From assembly GCF_016464425.1 (NCBI RefSeq), contig NZ_JADDKQ010000008.1, positions 1 to 64,000 on the forward strand: a stretch of DNA of 64,000 bases. Reading direction: 5' to 3'. Shown piece after piece: positions 9,884 to 18,047 of this stretch. The position numbers were made by a program, and so were the translations under genes. The notes under the pieces are model-generated. The model was not told the DNA's origin. It ran no database searches and saw only the letters and a list, made by a program, of their open reading frames with translations. Origin of the DNA: Actinotalea solisilvae (GTDB lineage Bacteria; Actinomycetota; Actinomycetes; Actinomycetales; Cellulomonadaceae). How positions within the stretch are numbered: position 1 is the first letter of the stretch; every line of letters starts with the position of its first letter.

Positions 9884-10746
9884 GCGCCGCGGCGGGCGGG
9901 ACGGTCCGGCGGGGCACGACGGCCACGGCGACCGGGCCGGTCGCCTGGACCCTCCTGGGCGCCGAGCACGCGGACGACGCGGCCCACCTGCCGGTCGTCG
10001 CGCTGCACGGGGTCACCGACGCGGGCCGGTGCTGGGAGCCCGTCGCGAGCGCGTGGACGGGGGAGCGGGCCGTGCTCGCGGTCGACGCGCGCGGCCACGG
10101 GGGCACGCCCCTGCCCGCCGACGGCCGGCTCGCGATGTCGACGCTCGCGCAGGACGCGGCCGCCGTCGTGCGCGACGTGCTGGGGCGCGAGGTCGTCGCC
10201 CTCGGCCACTCGATGGGTGGCCTCGTGGCGGAGGAGCTCGCGATCACGGAGCCCGCGCTGGTCGCCGCGCTCGTGCTCGAGGACCCGGCGTGGCGGCGCG
10301 ACCGCGGCGTCGACGAGCGCGGCGTGCTGCCGTGGCTGGCGGAGGCGGTGGCGTCCGCCCGGACCGAGGGGCCGGACGAGCTGCTCGCGCGCTCGCACCG
10401 CGAGAACCGGGGCTGGCCCGAGGACGAGCACGTGGCGTGGGCCGCGGCGCGCGCCGCGCTCGACCCGAGGCTCGCCGACGGCCCGCACCTGTGGGACGAG
10501 CGCCACTGGGTCGAGGCGCTGAGGGACGTGGGCGCGCCCGTCACGATCGTCACGGGGGACCCCTCCCGGGGCGCGATCGTCGACGACGCGCTGGTCGCGC
10601 GGGCGGGCGAGCTCCTCGGTTCGCGGCTCGCGCGCGTCCACGCGCCCGGCGCCGGCCACTGCGTCCGGCGCGAGGCCCGGGCGGAGTTCCTCGCCGCAGT
10701 CGACGCGGCGCTCGCCGCGGCCGACGCCCGCGTCGCGCGCGGCTGA
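9880..10746 (+). CDS. Alpha/beta hydrolase with probable CTG start
   Basis: Alpha/beta-hydrolase fold: oxyanion-region LHGVTDAG, nucleophile elbow GHSMGG with Ser111, and catalytic His260 in GAGHCVRRE. Esterase, lactonase or similar activity; the substrate is unknown. No ATG, GTG or TTG is present in frame before the first conserved segment. The most likely start is a CTG at 9880 that overlaps the TGA of the aldo/keto reductase (CTGA), which would couple the two genes. The first 15 or so residues are therefore uncertain. Confidence 0.75.
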   Translation: MSAAAGGTVRRGTTATATGPVAWTLLGAEHADDAAHLPVVALHGVTDAGRCWEPVASAWTGERAVLAVDARGHGGTPLPADGRLAMSTLAQDAAAVVRDVLGREVVALGHSMGGLVAEELAITEPALVAALVLEDPAWRRDRGVDERGVLPWLAEAVASARTEGPDELLARSHRENRGWPEDEHVAWAAARAALDPRLADGPHLWDERHWVEALRDVGAPVTIVTGDPSRGAIVDDALVARAGELLGSRLARVHAPGAGHCVRREARAEFLAAVDAALAAADARVARG

Positions 10747-10776
10747 GGGGCGCATCCCGCGCGCGTCTGCACCCCG

Positions 10777-11457
10777 TCAGGCGCCGGAGGGCGCGACCCG
10801 GTCCCCGTGCTCGTCGGCGTAGCGGACGAGGAGGTCCGTGAGCTCGTCGGGGCGGCTGAGCGCCGGGGTGTGCCCGGCGTCGAGCTCGTCGGGCGTCACG
10901 CCGAGGCGGTCGCGGGCAACGCGTCGCAGCAGCGTCGGCGGCAGCAGGCGGTCGTCGCGGCACAGGACGACGTGGGTCGGGACGTCGGGCCAGGCGCGCA
11001 GGGGCGACGGCTCACCCAGCCGGGTCTCCGACTGGCGGCGCCCGCGGGCCACGGCCTCGGCCGCCAGCCCCGGCTCGACGTCCTGGTAGAAGAGCTCGAC
11101 CTCGCCGTCGACGGGCTCGCGCGGCTCGTCCGCGTACCCGGTCCGCTCCCAGTGGTCCGCGGGGGCCTCGCCCGGGGCCGGGATCATCGGCGCGACGAGC
11201 ACGAGCACCTCGACCGGCAGCCGGTCGCACACCAGCGGCGCGACGAACCCGCCGAGGGACTGCCCGACCACGACGAGCCCGGTCCGGTCGACGGCGTCGA
11301 CGACGGCGTCCGCGTACTCGGGCAGGCCGGCGGCGTCGTCGTCGCACGGCAGGTCGGGCGCGACGACGTCGTGGCCGCGGGCGCGCAGCCGCGCCTCGAC
11401 CAGGTGCCAGTACCAGCCGACGTCACCCGCGCCGTGGATGAGGACGAACGTCGCCAT
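10777..11457 (-). CDS. Alpha/beta hydrolase, short EstC/salicylate-esterase-like
   Basis: A 226-residue compact hydrolase: FVLIHGAGDVGWYW at the N-terminus, nucleophile Ser67 in GQSLGG, and catalytic His196 in DAGHTPAL. This arrangement, with almost no cap, resembles plant-type methylesterase/EstC-like bacterial hydrolases. Substrate unknown. The ATG at 11457 follows GGAGGGAGC. It is convergent with the preceding hydrolase gene with a 30-base gap. Confidence 0.82.
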   Translation of the reverse strand: MATFVLIHGAGDVGWYWHLVEARLRARGHDVVAPDLPCDDDAAGLPEYADAVVDAVDRTGLVVVGQSLGGFVAPLVCDRLPVEVLVLVAPMIPAPGEAPADHWERTGYADEPREPVDGEVELFYQDVEPGLAAEAVARGRRQSETRLGEPSPLRAWPDVPTHVVLCRDDRLLPPTLLRRVARDRLGVTPDELDAGHTPALSRPDELTDLLVRYADEHGDRVAPSGA

Positions 11458-11525
11458 GCCGCTCCCTCCGCCGTCGCCAGGGTGGCACGCCCACGCCCAC
11501 GGCCGCAGCCGCGCGACGACGCCGG

Positions 11526-12770
11526 TCAGGGCAGCCGTACGTGCCGCGCCCCGAGCTCACCCACGCGCGACACCCCGAGCAGCGCCATGGTGCGCCGGAC
11601 CTCGCGCGTGAGGATCTCCGCCGCGCGGTCGACCCCCCGCTCGCCGCCCGCCATGAGGCCGTAGAGGTAGGCGCGGCCGACGAGCGTCGCGTCCGCGCCG
11701 AGCGCGAGCGCCGCGACGACGTCGGCGCCGCTCATGATCCCCGTGTCGACCCACACCTCGGACCGGCCGGCGACGGCCTCGACGACGTCCGGGACGAGGC
11801 GCAGCGGCACGGGCGCCCGGTCGAGCTGCCGCCCGCCGTGGTTGGACAGGACGATCGCGTCGGCGCCCACCTCGGCGACCCGGCGGGCGTCCTCGACGGT
11901 CTGGATGCCCTTGATGATGAGCGGCCCGTCCCAGCTCGCGCGCAGCCACTCGAGGTCCGCGAACGTCATGGTCGGGTCGAAGAGCTGGTCGAGGAGCTCG
12001 GCGACGGTGCCGTCCCACGTGGACAGCGACGCGAACGTCAGGGGCCGCGTCGTGAGCAGGTTGACCCACCACGCGGGGTGCGTCGCGGCGTCGAGCACCG
12101 TCCGCACGGTGAGCGCGGGCGGGATGGAGAAGCCGTTGCGGACGTCGCGCAGCCGCGCGCCCGCGACGGGCACGTCGACCGTGAGCATCAGGGCCTCGTA
12201 GCCGGCCGCCCGCGCGCGCGCCATGAGGTCCTCGCCCGCGCCGCGGTCCTTCCACACGTAGAGCTGGAACCACTTCCGGGCCTCGGGCGACGCCGCCGCG
12301 ACGTCCTCGATCGACGTCGTGCCCATGGTCGAGAGCGCGTAGGGGATGCCGCGCCGGCCGGCCACGCGGACGACGGCGGTCTCGCCCTCGTGGTGCATCA
12401 TCCGCGTGAAGCCCGTCGGGGCGAACGCGAACGGCACGGCGGCGTCGCGCCCGAGCATCGGCGTCGTCGTGTCGACCGCGGACACGTCGTGCAGGATCGA
12501 CGGCCGCAGCTCGAGCTGCCGGAAGAGGCTGCGCGCACGGCGCAGGCTGATCTCGGCGTCCGCGGCGCCGTCGGTGTAGTCGAACACCGACCGCGGCGTG
12601 CGGCGCCGGGCCGCGCGGCGCAGGTCCGCGATCGACAGCGCGCGCTCGAGGCGGCGCTCGGTCGGGTCGAGCTGGATCGGCTTGGCCCGCAGGAGGGGCC
12701 TGAGCTCGCGCCAGCGCGGCACCTGGCGGACGGTCCGGGGGCGGGGCGCCTCGGACGGCTGCTCGGTCAT
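11526..12770 (-). CDS. FMN-dependent alpha-hydroxyacid dehydrogenase (LldD/glycolate oxidase family)
   Basis: A 414-residue TIM-barrel flavoprotein. Residues expected in the family are present: Lys287 in IIKGI, the active-site base His311 and Arg314 in SNHGGRQLD, and the phosphate-binding end VDTGIMSG with LVGRAYLYGL. It oxidises L-2-hydroxyacids such as L-lactate to 2-oxoacids, passing electrons to quinone or oxygen. L-lactate is the likeliest substrate, but mandelate or glycolate are possible. The ATG at 12770 is preceded by GAGGGAG. No lactate permease or regulator lies nearby. Confidence 0.85.
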   Translation of the reverse strand: MTEQPSEAPRPRTVRQVPRWRELRPLLRAKPIQLDPTERRLERALSIADLRRAARRRTPRSVFDYTDGAADAEISLRRARSLFRQLELRPSILHDVSAVDTTTPMLGRDAAVPFAFAPTGFTRMMHHEGETAVVRVAGRRGIPYALSTMGTTSIEDVAAASPEARKWFQLYVWKDRGAGEDLMARARAAGYEALMLTVDVPVAGARLRDVRNGFSIPPALTVRTVLDAATHPAWWVNLLTTRPLTFASLSTWDGTVAELLDQLFDPTMTFADLEWLRASWDGPLIIKGIQTVEDARRVAEVGADAIVLSNHGGRQLDRAPVPLRLVPDVVEAVAGRSEVWVDTGIMSGADVVAALALGADATLVGRAYLYGLMAGGERGVDRAAEILTREVRRTMALLGVSRVGELGARHVRLP

Positions 12771-13037
12771 ACGTGACTCCCTCGGCGCGGCGGTGCTCGC
12801 CACACTCCCACGCCCCGCCGGTCCGGGCGCGGGAGGCGGCACCGACGGCCCGGGTCGCCGCCCGCGACGGGCCTCCGAGCGGCGCGCGGACGGGAGACGC
12901 CCGGCGGCGCGTGTGGAGCCGCCGTGAAGGGCCAGGTGGCGCTGCGTGTCGCGGCGCGGTCCACGGGATGCCGACCAGGTGCGCCCGGGAGCCGGAACGG
13001 GCAAGATCGTCCTCATCTGCACACACCGGAGGTCACC

Positions 13038-13178
13038 ATGAGCCTTGCCGACACCGCACGGCAGGCCCCCCAGGGGTCGCCCGATCGGCGTGACGGCGGC
13101 ACGTCGGGCGCGGGCCAGAGCCCGTCGCCCATCTACGACGAGCTCGTCGCCGAGCGCGGGGACCCCCGCTCGGCCTGA
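13038..13178 (+). CDS. 46-residue small protein
   Basis: A short gene with a near-ideal ribosome site (CCGGAGG, five bases before ATG 13038). The protein is polar and Gly/Ser/Pro-rich at first, then ends in the compact segment SPIYDELVAERGDP, which looks like a conserved recognition tail. It has no membrane segment and no Cys. I do not recognise a family. The spacing, start context and strong C-terminal pattern argue for a real gene despite its size. Confidence 0.6.
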   Translation: MSLADTARQAPQGSPDRRDGGTSGAGQSPSPIYDELVAERGDPRSA

Positions 13179-13297
13179 TCCGCACGCGGCCGGTCGCGCG
13201 AGGGGGCGCGGCTCGCCGCTCGAGGGGACGACCTCCCCGCACCACGCGCCCCCGGGGCGCACCCCGCTCCGCGACGAGACGAGGCGCCGGAGCCCGA

Positions 13298-13344
13298 GTT
13301 CTGGAAGCGACCCGGCGCCCGGACCCCGGATCCGGTTCCAGAAC
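13298..13344. promoter_or_regulatory. Paired inverted sites GTTCTGGAA / TTCCAGAAC
   Basis: Two perfect reverse-complement 9-mers at 13298-13306 and 13336-13344, 38 bases apart centre to centre, in the 247-base gap between the small protein and the Ddn-like gene. The right copy extends to GGTTCCAGAACC. It could be a two-site operator or the outer stem of a hairpin with a G+C-rich 29-base loop. Confidence 0.45.
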
Positions 13345-13425
13345 CCTGACCGCCGGCGCTACCGGCACGCCGGCCTGGGCGGAAGGGCCCACGCCGCTCG
13401 CGCCGTCCCGCGCGACGCTCGGGGC

Positions 13426-13914
13426 ATGACGACCACGACCCGTCCCGCCGTGGAGCACCTGCGTCCGCCCCGCTCGCCGCGCGCCGTCGGGCGCGTCGTG
13501 TGCCGGGTGCTCGCGTCGCCCCGCTGGGGCGCCCGCCTCGGGCGGTCGCTGCTCGTGCTGCACGTCGTGGGCCGCGCGTCGGGCGTCCCGTTCTCCTTCC
13601 CGGTCGCCTACCGCCGCACCGGCGACGGGCGGCTGCTCGTGCAGACGAGCTCGCGCTGGCGCGCGAACCTGCGGGGCGGGGCGGACGTCGAGGTCACGCT
13701 GCTCGGCCGGCGCCGCACGGCGCGCGCCGAGGTCGTCGAGGACCCGGACCGCGTCGCGTCGGCCTACCGGCGCATGATCCAGGCGGTCGGCGTCGCGCAG
13801 GCGCCGCGCCGGTTCGGGCTGCGCGTCCGGGTGGACCGCATGCCGACGCACGACGAGCTCGCGGACGTCGTGCGGCGCGACGACCTCGCGCTGGTCTACC
13901 TCGACGTGCGCTGA
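13426..13914 (+). CDS. Ddn-like deazaflavin/nitroreductase-family protein
   Basis: A 162-residue small beta-barrel protein. The pattern LLVLHVVGRASGVPFSFPV followed by LLVQTSSRWRANLRGG matches the deazaflavin (F420)-dependent nitroreductase family (DUF385/Ddn) of actinobacteria. Family members reduce quinones, nitroimidazoles or other activated alkenes with reduced F420; some are fatty-acid or other ligand binders. The exact substrate cannot be assigned. A GACGCT hexamer ends 6 bases before ATG 13426, a weak leaderless box. A second relative is at 28440-28931. Confidence 0.75.
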   Translation: MTTTTRPAVEHLRPPRSPRAVGRVVCRVLASPRWGARLGRSLLVLHVVGRASGVPFSFPVAYRRTGDGRLLVQTSSRWRANLRGGADVEVTLLGRRRTARAEVVEDPDRVASAYRRMIQAVGVAQAPRRFGLRVRVDRMPTHDELADVVRRDDLALVYLDVR

Positions 13915-13921
13915 GGTCCGG

Positions 13922-14170
13922 TCAGCGCGCCAGCGCGAGGTGGGTGCGCCGCGCCTCGGGCCGGGCGGACGGGGCGAGCTCGGGGGCCGGGCCGCCGGTG
14001 AAGCAGCGGCACGCGCCGTCGCGGTGCACGAAGCCGGTCGAGGGGCGCGCGGCGCACGGCACCGGGGCCGGCCCGATCTCGGGCTCGTCGCGGTCGAGGA
14101 GCGGAGCCACCGTCAGCGCTGACATGTGGGGGACATCGGCATCCGGGCCGTCGATGTGAACGTTCACCAC
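13922..14170 (-). CDS. Small hypothetical protein, doubtful
   Basis: An 82-codon frame from GTG 14170 (or 67 residues from ATG 14125). It contains the Cys-bearing segment GACRCFTGG and many Pro/Ala/Arg residues. There is no good ribosome site at either start and no recognised domain. It is convergent with the Ddn-like gene, with only 7 bases between. It may be a real small gene or chance coding in G+C-rich DNA. Confidence 0.3.
   Translation of the reverse strand: MVNVHIDGPDADVPHMSALTVAPLLDRDEPEIGPAPVPCAARPSTGFVHRDGACRCFTGGPAPELAPSARPEARRTHLALAR
14156..14167. promoter_or_regulatory. 12-bp perfect palindrome GTGAACGTTCAC
   Basis: Perfect dyad located just downstream of the PQ-loop gene end and at the possible start of the small minus-strand frame. 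It resembles a repressor half-site pair; the core GAACGTTC also occurs at 36843-36850 beside a TetR gene. Confidence 0.4.
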
Positions 14171-14206
14171 GGGTGAGAAGACGATGTCGGACGATGCGCT
14201 GCGGGC

Positions 14207-14590
14207 TCAGGCCGCGAGCGCGACCTGCTCCGCGGCGGGCTGCGACGACGACGTCTGCGCCGCCGCGACGAGGGCCGCGCCGGCGTCCGAGGACGGGGCA
14301 GCGGCCGCGGCGCGCTCGGCGCGGCGGCCGCGCGCGAGCACGACGAGCGTCACCGCGGCGATCGGACCGGACACGACGACGGGCGCACCGATCCAGAACG
14401 AGTCGAGCAGCACCGCGTACACGACCCACAGGAGGCCGCCTGCGAGCGCGATGACCTGCGTGCTCGGCGCGACGCCGCGCAGGGCGGCGGGGTCGTGGCG
14501 GCCGCGCCACACGCGCAGGCCCTGCGGGATCCACAGGAGGAACGAGCTGAGCGAGGCCAACAGTCCGATGGCCTCCGTGGCGGCGTGCAT
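14207..14590 (-). CDS. PQ-loop (SemiSWEET-like) membrane protein
   Basis: A 127-residue protein with three predicted helices, an IPQGLRVWR motif at the end of helix 1 (the PQ-loop), and a polar Ala/Ser-rich C-terminal tail. The single three-helix unit is the size of bacterial SemiSWEETs, which work as dimers and move sugars or other small solutes by facilitated diffusion. Substrate unknown. The ATG at 14590 follows GGAG with a four-base spacer. Confidence 0.7.
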   Translation of the reverse strand: MHAATEAIGLLASLSSFLLWIPQGLRVWRGRHDPAALRGVAPSTQVIALAGGLLWVVYAVLLDSFWIGAPVVVSGPIAAVTLVVLARGRRAERAAAAAPSSDAGAALVAAAQTSSSQPAAEQVALAA

Positions 14591-14753
14591 GGTGCTCCGT
14601 CGTCCGGCGGGGTGGTGCCGGTGTCGTGGCGGCCCGCGGCGGGGGTGGGCCGCGGGGGTGGGGCGCGTCAGCGCCCGCAGTCCTCATCGGCGCGTCCGCG
14701 CCGGGCTTGAGGGTGGTCCTGGTCACTCGGGTCCGGAGGCCGGGGGCGCTCGC

Positions 14754-14759
14754 TACGGT
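14754..14759 (+). promoter_or_regulatory. -10-like TACGGT box
   Basis: TACGGT ending 6 bases before GTG 14766. It supports that GTG as a leaderless start of the histidine kinase. Confidence 0.6.
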
Positions 14760-14765
14760 GGGCGC

Positions 14766-16199
14766 GTGGACCGCCCCCTGACCTCGACGCGGACGCCGGC
14801 CACGCCGGCCCCCGCCGCCGACGGCGGCCGCGGGCTCGCCGTGCGCCGGCCCGAGGACGACGCCCCCGCCGACGAGCGTCCCGAGGTCGTCCTCGAGGCG
14901 GCCGAGGACCCGGACGCCCCCGGCTGGCGCCGCCCGCCCGTCACGGGCGACCAGGCGCGCGCCGACCTCCTGCTCGCGGGCGCGCTCTTCGTCGGCGCGG
15001 TGCTGAGCATGGCCCTCCAGCGCACCACGGGCTTCTACGAGGACCCGGCCGCGGGCTGGGTCTCGGTCCTGTGCCTCGCGGCCGTGACCCTGCCGCTCGC
15101 GGCGCGCCGCCGTCGGCCCGCCGCCGTCGTGCTCGTCGTCGCCGTCGCGTTCGTCGTGACCGCCGAGCTGCTGGTGCCCGAGACGCTCTTCCTCAACATC
15201 GCGCTCTTCATGGCGCTCTACACGGTCGGCGCGTGGGACCCGGTGCGGCGTCGCGCGACGCTCGCGCGGCTCGCCGTCGTCGTCGGGATGTTCGTCTGGC
15301 TGGTCCTCTCGATCTTCCGCAGCGTGACCGACCCGGACTCGCTGCCGGAGCTGTCGCGCGCCGGCGCCTTCTCGCCGCTCGTGGCGTACCTGCTCATCCA
15401 GCTCCTCACGAACGTCCTGTACTTCGCCGGGGCGTGGTGGTTCGGCGAGCACGCGTGGACGTCCGCGCGCGAGCGCGCGCGCACCGCCTACCGCGGCCGC
15501 CTCCTGCAGGTCGAGCGCCAGCTCGTCGAGCGCCAGGCCGTGACGCTCGAGCGGCTGCGCCTGGCGCGCGAGCTGCACGACGCCGTCGCGCACCACGTGT
15601 CGATGATGGGCGTCCAGGCGGGCGCCGCCCGCGCGCTCCTCGCGTCCGACGCGGCGCGCGCGTCGTCCGCGCTCGAGCAGGTCGAGGACTCGGCGCGGCA
15701 GAGCATCGTCGAGCTCCAGGGCGTGCTGCGGACGCTGCGCGAGGCACCCGGCGAGCAGGTCGCCGGGACGCAGCTCGGGGTCCGGGACAGCGTCGGGTCG
15801 CTCACGGTGGACCGCATCCCCGAGCTCGCCGCGCAGTCGACCGAGGCGGGCCTGCCGACGTCGTTCCAGGTCGTCGGGGACCCGGTGCCGCTGCCCCCGC
15901 TCGTGTCGCTCAACCTCTTCCGCATCGCGCAGGAGGCGCTCACCAACTCGCGCAAGCACGGCGGCGTCGGCGCCCGCGCGGACGTGCGCGTGCGCTACCT
16001 CCCGGGCGCCGTCGAGCTCGAGGTGGCCGACGACGGCACGGGCGCGCGCCGCGGCCCGGTGTCGTCCTCGGGCCTCGGCCTGGTCGGCATGCGCGAGCGC
16101 GTCGCCGCCGACGGCGGCACCCTGCACGCGGGGCCGCGCAGCCGGGGCGGGTTCCTCGTCCGCGCCCGCATCCCCCTCACCGTCCCGGAGGACCAGTGA
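14766..16199 (+). CDS. Two-component sensor histidine kinase, HisKA_3 (NarL-type partner)
   Basis: A 477-residue membrane kinase. A polar N-terminus is followed by about five hydrophobic segments between residues 65 and 225, then a coiled stretch, the dimerisation/phosphoacceptor helix with His271 in ARELHDAVAHH, and an ATPase domain with Asn394 in AQEALTNSRKHG, DDGTG (422-426) and GLGLVGMRER (436-445). The signal is unknown; with few extracellular residues, membrane sensing is plausible. Its GTGA stop overlaps the response regulator start. The GTG 14766 start is supported by the TACGGT box. It probably controls the ABC exporter downstream. Confidence 0.92.
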   Translation: MDRPLTSTRTPATPAPAADGGRGLAVRRPEDDAPADERPEVVLEAAEDPDAPGWRRPPVTGDQARADLLLAGALFVGAVLSMALQRTTGFYEDPAAGWVSVLCLAAVTLPLAARRRRPAAVVLVVAVAFVVTAELLVPETLFLNIALFMALYTVGAWDPVRRRATLARLAVVVGMFVWLVLSIFRSVTDPDSLPELSRAGAFSPLVAYLLIQLLTNVLYFAGAWWFGEHAWTSARERARTAYRGRLLQVERQLVERQAVTLERLRLARELHDAVAHHVSMMGVQAGAARALLASDAARASSALEQVEDSARQSIVELQGVLRTLREAPGEQVAGTQLGVRDSVGSLTVDRIPELAAQSTEAGLPTSFQVVGDPVPLPPLVSLNLFRIAQEALTNSRKHGGVGARADVRVRYLPGAVELEVADDGTGARRGPVSSSGLGLVGMRERVAADGGTLHAGPRSRGGFLVRARIPLTVPEDQ

Positions 16200-16942
16200 C
16201 CCCCGCAGCCCCGCCCGCACCCCGGACGACCGACTCCGCCGACGGCGCCGCGCCCGAGCAGCGTCCCTACCGCGTCCTCCTCGTGGACGACCAGGAGCTC
16301 GTGCGCGCCGGCATCGGCACCATCCTCGGCCTCCAGCCGGACCTCGAGGTCGTCGGCCAGGCGGGCTCCGGGCGCGAGGGCGTCGCGCTCGCCCGCAGCC
16401 TCCAGCCCGACGTCGTCTGCATGGACGTGCAGATGCCGGACATGGACGGCATCGAGGCGACGCGCGTCCTCACCGCGGACCCGAGCGTGCGCGCGGGCGT
16501 GCTCATCCTCACGACCTTCCACGACGAGGACTACCTGGCCGAGGCGCTCGACGCCGGGGCGTCGGGCTTCCTCCTCAAGAACTCGCGCCCCGAGCAGCTC
16601 GTCGAGGGCGTCCGGGCCGTGGCCGCAGGCGACGCGCTCCTCGCGCCCGAGGTGACGCGCGCCGTCATCGCGCGGGCCGTGCGGTCGCGGCGCGGTCCCG
16701 GCGGCGAGACCGGTGCGACGCCCGGGTCGACGTCGCCCGAGGTCGCGGCGCTCACGGAGCGCGAGCACGAGGTGCTCGTCCTCCTCGCGCGCGGGCTGAC
16801 CAACGACGAGATCGCGGGCGAGCTGGTCCTCGGCCGCGCGACGGTCAAGACCCACGTGTCCAACGTCCTCATGAAGCTCGGCCTGCGGGACCGCGTGCAG
16901 GCCGTCGTCTTCGCCTACGAGCACGGCCTCGTCGGCGGCTGA
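16196..16942 (+). CDS. LuxR/NarL-family response regulator
   Basis: A 248-residue regulator: receiver domain with acidic pair Asp31-Asp32, phosphoacceptor Asp77 in CMDVQMPDMDG, Thr106 and Lys128; then a linker of about 25 residues and a LuxR-type HTH (LTEREHEVLVLLARGLTNDEIA ... ATVKTHVSNVL, split here by a few residues). The GTG start overlaps the kinase stop, so the two are translationally coupled. A roughly 20-residue Pro/Ala-rich extension precedes the receiver. The ABC exporter genes start 150 bases downstream behind their own promoter-like box and are its most likely target. Confidence 0.93.
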   Translation: MTPAAPPAPRTTDSADGAAPEQRPYRVLLVDDQELVRAGIGTILGLQPDLEVVGQAGSGREGVALARSLQPDVVCMDVQMPDMDGIEATRVLTADPSVRAGVLILTTFHDEDYLAEALDAGASGFLLKNSRPEQLVEGVRAVAAGDALLAPEVTRAVIARAVRSRRGPGGETGATPGSTSPEVAALTEREHEVLVLLARGLTNDEIAGELVLGRATVKTHVSNVLMKLGLRDRVQAVVFAYEHGLVGG

Positions 16943-17037
16943 ACCGGTCCTCCGTCGGGTCGCGCGTCCCGCGCTCCGTCGCGCGGGGGAGCAGCAGGTT
17001 CCGCCTCGCGCCTGAGGTGCGCCGCGGCGCCGGTCCC

Positions 17038-17043
17038 TAGCGT
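17038..17043 (+). promoter_or_regulatory. -10-like TAGCGT box
   Basis: CCCTAGCGTGG about 50 bases upstream of the ABC ATPase start, giving a short leader with its own AGGAGG ribosome site at 17081-17086. Confidence 0.55.
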
Positions 17044-17093
17044 GGAGTCGTCGGCGGGAGGGTCCGTCGACGGACACCCCAGGAGGGGCACCC

Positions 17094-18047
17094 ATGCTCA
17101 GGCTCGACGGCATCCACCGGTCCTTCGGCGACCGGCTCGTGCTCGACGACGTCGACTTCACGGTCGAGCGCGGCCGGCTCACCGGCTTCGTCGGCGGCAA
17201 CGGCGCGGGCAAGACGACGACGATGCGGATCGTCCTCGGCGTCCTGTCGGCCGACTCCGGCAGCGTGACGCTCGACGGCGCGCCCCTCGGCGACGAGGCC
17301 CGCCGGCACTTCGGGTACATGCCCGAGGAGCGCGGCCTCTACCCGAAGATGCGCGCCGCGGAGCAGCTCACCTACCTCGCGCGGCTGCACGGCTACGACC
17401 GGCGCGAGGCCGACCGGCGGGCCCGCGCGCTGCTCGAGCGCCTCGACCTCGGCGCGCGCGCCGACGACGCGCTCGAGAGCCTGTCGCTCGGCAACCAGCA
17501 GCGCGTCCAGATCGCGGCCGCGCTGGTCCACGACCCCGAGGTCCTCATCCTCGACGAGCCGTTCTCGGGCCTCGACCCGCTCGCGGTCGACACGGTCGTC
17601 GCCGTGCTCGCCGAGCGCGCGGCCCAGGGCGTGCCGGTCCTGTTCAGCTCGCACCAGCTCGACGTCGTCGAGCGCCTCTGCGACGACGTCGTCGTCATCG
17701 CCGGCGGTCGGATCCGCGCGGCCGGCGAGCGCGAGCAGCTGCGGCAGGCGTACGCCGAGCCGCGCTACGAGATCGACTCGGGCGGCGACGTGGGCTGGCT
17801 GCGCGACGAGCCGGGCGTCTCCGTCGTCGAGTTCGCGGGCGGCTGGGCCCTGTTCGACGCCGACGAGGCGGCGGCGCAGCGCGTGCTGCGCGCGGCGCTC
17901 GACCGGGCGCCGGTGCGCACGTTCGCGCCGGTGCGCCCCACGCTCGCGGAGATCTTCCGCGACATCGTCCGGGACGAGTCCCCGGACGACGACCCGACGT
18001 CGGCCGAGGCCGGCGCCACCGCGACCCAGAGCGAGGCGGTCCGATGA
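17094..18047 (+). CDS. ABC exporter ATP-binding protein, NatA/CcmA-like
   Basis: A 317-residue ATPase. Walker A is GGNGAGKT (34-41), the signature is LSLGNQQ (130-136, a variant of LSGGQ), Walker B is LILDEP (151-156) and the H-loop is His187. A C-terminal extension of about 100 residues follows the nucleotide-binding domain, as in the NatA/drug-exporter DrrA-like group. It powers the membrane partner encoded next, whose ATG overlaps its stop (ATGA at 18044). The operon follows a two-component system, a common arrangement for stress- or antibiotic-responsive exporters. Confidence 0.92.
   Translation: MLRLDGIHRSFGDRLVLDDVDFTVERGRLTGFVGGNGAGKTTTMRIVLGVLSADSGSVTLDGAPLGDEARRHFGYMPEERGLYPKMRAAEQLTYLARLHGYDRREADRRARALLERLDLGARADDALESLSLGNQQRVQIAAALVHDPEVLILDEPFSGLDPLAVDTVVAVLAERAAQGVPVLFSSHQLDVVERLCDDVVVIAGGRIRAAGEREQLRQAYAEPRYEIDSGGDVGWLRDEPGVSVVEFAGGWALFDADEAAAQRVLRAALDRAPVRTFAPVRPTLAEIFRDIVRDESPDDDPTSAEAGATATQSEAVR

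Noticed and set aside
9574..10755. Minus-strand frame of 393 codons opposite the first alpha/beta hydrolase
   Set aside because: No motif, Arg/Val/Ala-rich; the sense strand carries a full hydrolase with catalytic residues.
13179..13425. CRISPR-like or array-like repeat in the gap before the Ddn-like gene
   Set aside because: Only one inverted pair of 9-mers, no regularly spaced direct repeats and no cas genes in the window.
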